Part shown: piece after piece, positions 5,025 to 8,104 of the stretch
How positions within the stretch are numbered: position 1 is the first letter of the stretch
Layout: each line of letters begins with the position of its first letter
Assembly (NCBI GenBank): GCA_020438915.1
Contig: JAGQTR010000463.1
Location: forward strand, 1 to 8,104
Direction: 5' to 3'
Source: Mycobacterium sp.
Lineage (GTDB): Bacteria > Actinomycetota > Actinomycetes > Mycobacteriales > Mycobacteriaceae
Length of the DNA stretch: 8,104 bases
Translations under genes and position numbers: made by a program
The notes under the pieces: generated by a model
Seen by the model: only the letters and a program-made list of their open reading frames with translations
Told to the model about the DNA's origin: nothing
Database searches by the model: none

Positions 5025-7808
5025 ATGGGTGCTTCTAGGTATATCGGCCGTGTCGGTGGACTCGCGGTCGCGTTCGGGATCGGCACTGCCGTCCTCACCG
5101 GTTACGGTGTCGCGTCGGCGGATTCGACCTCGTCAGGCGGTGCGACGGGCTCATCGTCGCAGGGATCCTCCGGTTCAGCCGCGTCGTCGGACTCCGCGGC
5201 GTCGACGTCCGGCGCGCAGGATTCGGCCGGTTCGGAGTCCTCGCAGTCGACCTCGGGCGGCAACGACGATGCCGCAGACGGTACAGCCGCTGGCGGTGCA
5301 TCCGCAGATGATGCCGCCTCAGACGAAGCCGCCGCAGCCGACGCGGCAGCCGATGAGGCCGACGCTGCGGATGAGTCGGCATCGGAGCAGGACGCAGTGC
5401 AGACCTCGGGTTCATCCGGTGCATCGTTCTCGGCGGCGGCTGATGCGACGACAGACTCCTCGGCTTTAGAGTCGGCGTCTTCCAGTGCATCCGAGGACAA
5501 TGCGGAGGCATCCGCTGCAGCGGTCGTCGAGGACCAGTCAGCGGCCCCGCAGTCCCAGGCCAGCCCGACGGCGGTGGCAGGTCTTGCACCGGTCGAGGCG
5601 GCGCCGATTATCGAGACCGCGGTCGCCGCGCCGGCGGTAGTCGAGTCCACCGCAGTCGCGAGTCCGGTCCTCGAAGCCGTCAACGGTGTGCTCAACCCGT
5701 TCGCCGGTGATGGACCGGGCACGCCTCCGGTCGGTTCACCGATTGAGTGGGCCGCGGCCGCGGCCGCGCGGCGCGAAATCGGTGTCTTCGGTGATCCGAT
5801 CACGGTCGACCCCACGCTGACGTTCACCCAAGGCGTCATATTCGGCAACGTCAACGTCGTCGGTGACCCGACGTCATACACCTACACCCTCACCGAAGAT
5901 CCGACCGGCGGCGGGAAGGTGTTCCTCGGGCGCACAGATCCCACCGACCCGCAGAAAACCCTCCAGGACGGCTCGCTCAGCTACCTGCCGTTCCTCGACG
6001 AGAGTTCGCCGATGGGTGCGTTTGCGCCCGAACAGTTCACCGTGATGGTCAGCGAGCTCAGCGGATTGATGAAGCTTCTGCAAAAGATTCCGTTGCTCGG
6101 TGACTTCGTCGAGCCAATCGTGCTGGCACTGCAAGAAATGCCATTCATCGGAGGCCTGCTGCAGCCGATCATCGGGTACCGATCGTTCGCGGTATTCAAC
6201 GCCAATGTCGGGGAGTTGGTGCCCGAGGGTGACCCGGTGGCGTTCACCACGAAGGTGACATCTTTCGACGGTGTGCAGATCAGCACCAACTGGTTCCCGT
6301 CGACGACGGTGGCCGCAGACGGCCAGGCCGCCACCATATTTGAAGGACCCGGACTGGGTGCCAACGGCAGCATCAATCCGACCGCCGTGATCGGCACCTT
6401 GGGCTTCGTCCCGGGCATGAGCTTGATTCGCGACGTCCCCGATAGCCCCCTTGACTTCAACTACGTGAGCTGGGATCCCCGTGGCGAGGGTGCCTCGGGC
6501 GGTTTCCTGCAGCTGGACAATCCGTTCTTCGAGGGTCGCGACACCCAGCACATCATCGACTACGTCGCCACCTTGCCGTGGACCAAGCTGTCCACCAACG
6601 GGACCGGAGATCCGATCGTCGGTGATCCGCAAATGGGCATGGTCGGTGGTTCCTACGGTGGCGGCATCCAGTGGGTAGAAGCAGGCATCGACAAGCGTGT
6701 CGACGCGATCGTCCCGGCGGCCTCCTGGAACTCACTGAACCAATCTCTCTATCCGACAGGTGATTTCAAGACGTCGTGGTCGCTGCTGCTGGGGCTGGAC
6801 CTGCTGGAAGCCGGCGCGCGGATCAATTCGCGGATCTACCCGGCGATCATCCAGGGCACCCTGCTGGGCTTCATCGGCGAAAGCGATCAGGCCATCCTGT
6901 CCAGCAGCGGTCCCACCGTGCTGGTGGACGCCATCACGGCGCCGACGCTGATCATCCAGGGCACCGCAGACGGGTTGTTCCCCCTGAACGAATCCATCAT
7001 CAATGCAGGGATTTTGGCCGCCAACGGTGTCCCGGTGAAAATGATCTGGGCCTGCGGCGGGCACGGGGTCTGCCTGAACCCGGGGTCGCCGACGGCTCAG
7101 TTCGAGAACCTTGTTGAGCGGTCGCTGACCTGGCTGACCAGCTACCTGTACCTCGGAGGGGCACTCCCAACGGGCCAGGTATTCCAGTGGTATGACCAGA
7201 ACGGCGTGCTCCGCACTTCGAACCTGCTGCCCTCGGATCCGGCGTTCTACGGCGATCCGTTCGAGACCACCAACGATGGCGGATCGCTGCTGCTGCAGCC
7301 GCTCTGCTGCGGCGGGTCCGGGCCGCAGCTCAAAGCCGTTGAGGCCGTAGGATCCGCGGGACTGCTGGTGTCGCCTGCACTGGCCGCCCCGGCATCGCAG
7401 GCGATCAACATCCCGATAGCGGGACCGCTGCTGCCCACGCAGATGGTCGGCGCCCCCGAGTTGTCCTTCACCTACTCGGGGTTCGGCACCAGCCGCCACA
7501 TCTATGCCCAGTTGGTCGACAACGAAACGGATCTGGTGCTCGGCAACATCATCACGCCGATCCCGGTGGAACTCGACGGCCAAACCCACGAGATCACCAT
7601 TTCGATGGAGTCGATCGCCTACTCAATGGCGCCCGGTGACAGCCTCACCCTGCAGATCGTCGGGGCGACGTCGGTGTACGCCGACGCCACTCAGTGGGGC
7701 TTCATCGATGTGTCGGACGTCAACATCGCGCTGCCCACGGTCGCTGGTGCGGGGGCCGTCGCGGGGGCTGTTGCCGGTACCGCCGAGGAACTCACCGTCG
7801 CCGTCTGA
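5025..7808 (+). CDS. Secreted S15/CocE-like alpha/beta hydrolase with disordered N-terminal region and Ig-like domain
   Basis: A 927-residue exported serine hydrolase. Residues 1-32 are a Sec signal peptide (VASA cleavage site). Residues 33 to about 190 are Ser/Ala/Asp/Gly-rich, acidic and probably disordered, followed by an Ala/Val/Pro linker ending in AAAAAARREIG. Residues 254-346 look like a cadherin/VCBS-type Ig-like domain (TYTLTEDPTGGGKVFL to FTVMVSEL). From about 413 the hydrolase core shows FDGVQISTNWFPS, the DPRGEGASGG motif (484-493), nucleophile Ser543 in GGSYGGGIQW, Asp649 in GTADGLF and His680 in CGGHGVC. The C-terminal beta domain covers about 713-915. The only four cysteines are 677, 683, 761 and 762. 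The ATG at 5025 is chosen over an in-frame upstream ATG (4986) because the signal peptide and GGGGGA site begin there. The substrate is unknown; S15 and CocE members cleave X-Pro peptides, esters or acylated substrates. Confidence 0.85.
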   Translation: MGASRYIGRVGGLAVAFGIGTAVLTGYGVASADSTSSGGATGSSSQGSSGSAASSDSAASTSGAQDSAGSESSQSTSGGNDDAADGTAAGGASADDAASDEAAAADAAADEADAADESASEQDAVQTSGSSGASFSAAADATTDSSALESASSSASEDNAEASAAAVVEDQSAAPQSQASPTAVAGLAPVEAAPIIETAVAAPAVVESTAVASPVLEAVNGVLNPFAGDGPGTPPVGSPIEWAAAAAARREIGVFGDPITVDPTLTFTQGVIFGNVNVVGDPTSYTYTLTEDPTGGGKVFLGRTDPTDPQKTLQDGSLSYLPFLDESSPMGAFAPEQFTVMVSELSGLMKLLQKIPLLGDFVEPIVLALQEMPFIGGLLQPIIGYRSFAVFNANVGELVPEGDPVAFTTKVTSFDGVQISTNWFPSTTVAADGQAATIFEGPGLGANGSINPTAVIGTLGFVPGMSLIRDVPDSPLDFNYVSWDPRGEGASGGFLQLDNPFFEGRDTQHIIDYVATLPWTKLSTNGTGDPIVGDPQMGMVGGSYGGGIQWVEAGIDKRVDAIVPAASWNSLNQSLYPTGDFKTSWSLLLGLDLLEAGARINSRIYPAIIQGTLLGFIGESDQAILSSSGPTVLVDAITAPTLIIQGTADGLFPLNESIINAGILAANGVPVKMIWACGGHGVCLNPGSPTAQFENLVERSLTWLTSYLYLGGALPTGQVFQWYDQNGVLRTSNLLPSDPAFYGDPFETTNDGGSLLLQPLCCGGSGPQLKAVEAVGSAGLLVSPALAAPASQAINIPIAGPLLPTQMVGAPELSFTYSGFGTSRHIYAQLVDNETDLVLGNIITPIPVELDGQTHEITISMESIAYSMAPGDSLTLQIVGATSVYADATQWGFIDVSDVNIALPTVAGAGAVAGAVAGTAEELTVAV
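7217..7746 (+). repeat. Direct repeat, copy 2 of 2 (C-terminal domain coding region)
   Basis: Partner of 4262-4780, inside the intact hydrolase gene. The close nucleotide match, with blocks of 34 and 35 identical bases, means the pair could still recombine; an exchange would remove the intervening 2.95 kb, including nearly all of the intact gene. Confidence 0.85.
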
Positions 7809-7845
7809 TCCCGGCAGCGTGTCCGCCTCGACTGTTTAGCTTTGG

Positions 7846-7881
7846 TCCCCGCATCCGGGTTGCGAAACCCGGATGCGGGGA
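7846..7881. terminator. Strong intrinsic-type hairpin, probably bidirectional
   Basis: A perfect 16-bp stem (7846-7861 with 7866-7881) encloses the four-base loop GCGA, which fits the stable GNRA tetraloop class. It begins 38 bases after the hydrolase stop codon. There is no T-run on either side, as is usual for mycobacterial terminators. The stop codon of the opposing small ORF lies directly beside it at 7882-7884, so it may serve both strands. Confidence 0.65.
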
Positions 7882-8061
7882 TCAAGCGTCAGGGGCTGTG
7901 TCCGAACCGTCGTCGCACCGGTCGCGCGGAGGTTGTGCCCGGGGAGTCATCGTGAACGTGTCGGTGACGGATCTGCGGTCTGTTTTGCGGCGAAGCTGAT
8001 TTCGGCGGCCCAAAGCAATGGTGATCGCCGCCGTTGCGACGGCAAGCAGTAGTCGCGTCAT
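7882..8061 (-). CDS. Weak 59-residue ORF with hydrophobic N-terminus
   Basis: The ORF starts at an ATG (8061) with GAGG four bases upstream and stops beside the hairpin at 7881. The product begins MTRLLLAVATAAITIALG, which resembles a signal peptide or membrane anchor. It continues with a basic stretch (RRNQLRRKTDRR) and an acidic, Asp-rich tail containing one cysteine. An in-frame TGA lies 36 bases before the ATG. G/C use at third positions is only moderate, below that of the real genes nearby. I do not recognise it. It may be a small membrane-associated protein or chance; the convergent terminator next to its stop is the best argument for it. Confidence 0.25.
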   Translation of the reverse strand: MTRLLLAVATAAITIALGRRNQLRRKTDRRSVTDTFTMTPRAQPPRDRCDDGSDTAPDA

Positions 8062-8104
8062 TGAACCTCGGGCATTTCGTGTGGTGCGCCGTCAGGGTTT
8101 CGAA

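Noticed and set aside
5102..5881. A 259-codon open frame on the minus strand inside the hydrolase gene
   Set aside because: It lies opposite the Ser/Ala/Asp/Gly-rich coding region, where GC-rich third positions suppress stops on the other strand. It mirrors that composition and has no start-site signal of its own.
7694..7999. A plus-strand ORF running from inside the hydrolase gene past the terminator
   Set aside because: It is out of frame with the hydrolase, reads through the hairpin, and lacks codon bias and a ribosome binding site.

Overview
The window reads as chromosomal DNA from a nontuberculous Mycobacterium (Mycolicibacterium-like). It is GC-rich with strong G/C third-position bias. 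Its first four genes (acpS, an M20 metallopeptidase, bcp on the opposite strand, a DUF3618 membrane protein) have the same order and relative orientation as Rv2523c-Rv2522c-Rv2521-Rv2520c of M. tuberculosis, as I recall it. The proteins match those families closely by eye; no database search was run.

Layout. Positions 1-302 hold the 3' part of acpS, whose product activates acyl carrier domains; in mycobacteria it follows fas. Positions 403-1737 encode an M20 peptidase that looks leaderless, with a long inverted repeat in front of its -10 box. Positions 1739-2212 (minus) encode the peroxiredoxin Bcp; its stop codon lies one base from that of the M20 gene. Positions 2325-2552 encode the small DUF3618 membrane protein, divergent from bcp. 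A gene-poor stretch of about 550 bases (2553-3102) follows, where the conserved block ends. Positions 3103-3468 encode an unrecognised 121-residue cytosolic protein with a strong ribosome binding site.

The second half is accessory in character: a tandem pair of paralogues for secreted alpha/beta hydrolases. The downstream copy (5025-7808, 927 residues) looks intact. It has a Sec signal peptide, a long acidic Ser/Ala/Asp/Gly-rich disordered region, an Ig-like domain, an S15/CocE-type hydrolase core with a visible Ser-Asp-His triad, and a C-terminal beta domain. The upstream copy (3663-4830) keeps only the signal peptide with the low-complexity segment and, in another reading frame, the C-terminal domain. 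About 1.5-1.6 kb that should encode the whole catalytic core is missing, so it is a decayed copy, although its first part could still give a 158-residue secreted polypeptide.

A perfect 16-bp hairpin with a GCGA loop follows the hydrolase gene and probably ends transcription. A weak 59-codon ORF runs toward it from the other side.

The first block is housekeeping (acyl carrier activation, peptide turnover, peroxide defence). The second half probably acts outside the membrane on an ester or peptide substrate that the sequence does not reveal. I found no CRISPR array, tRNA, rRNA, transposase or phage gene.
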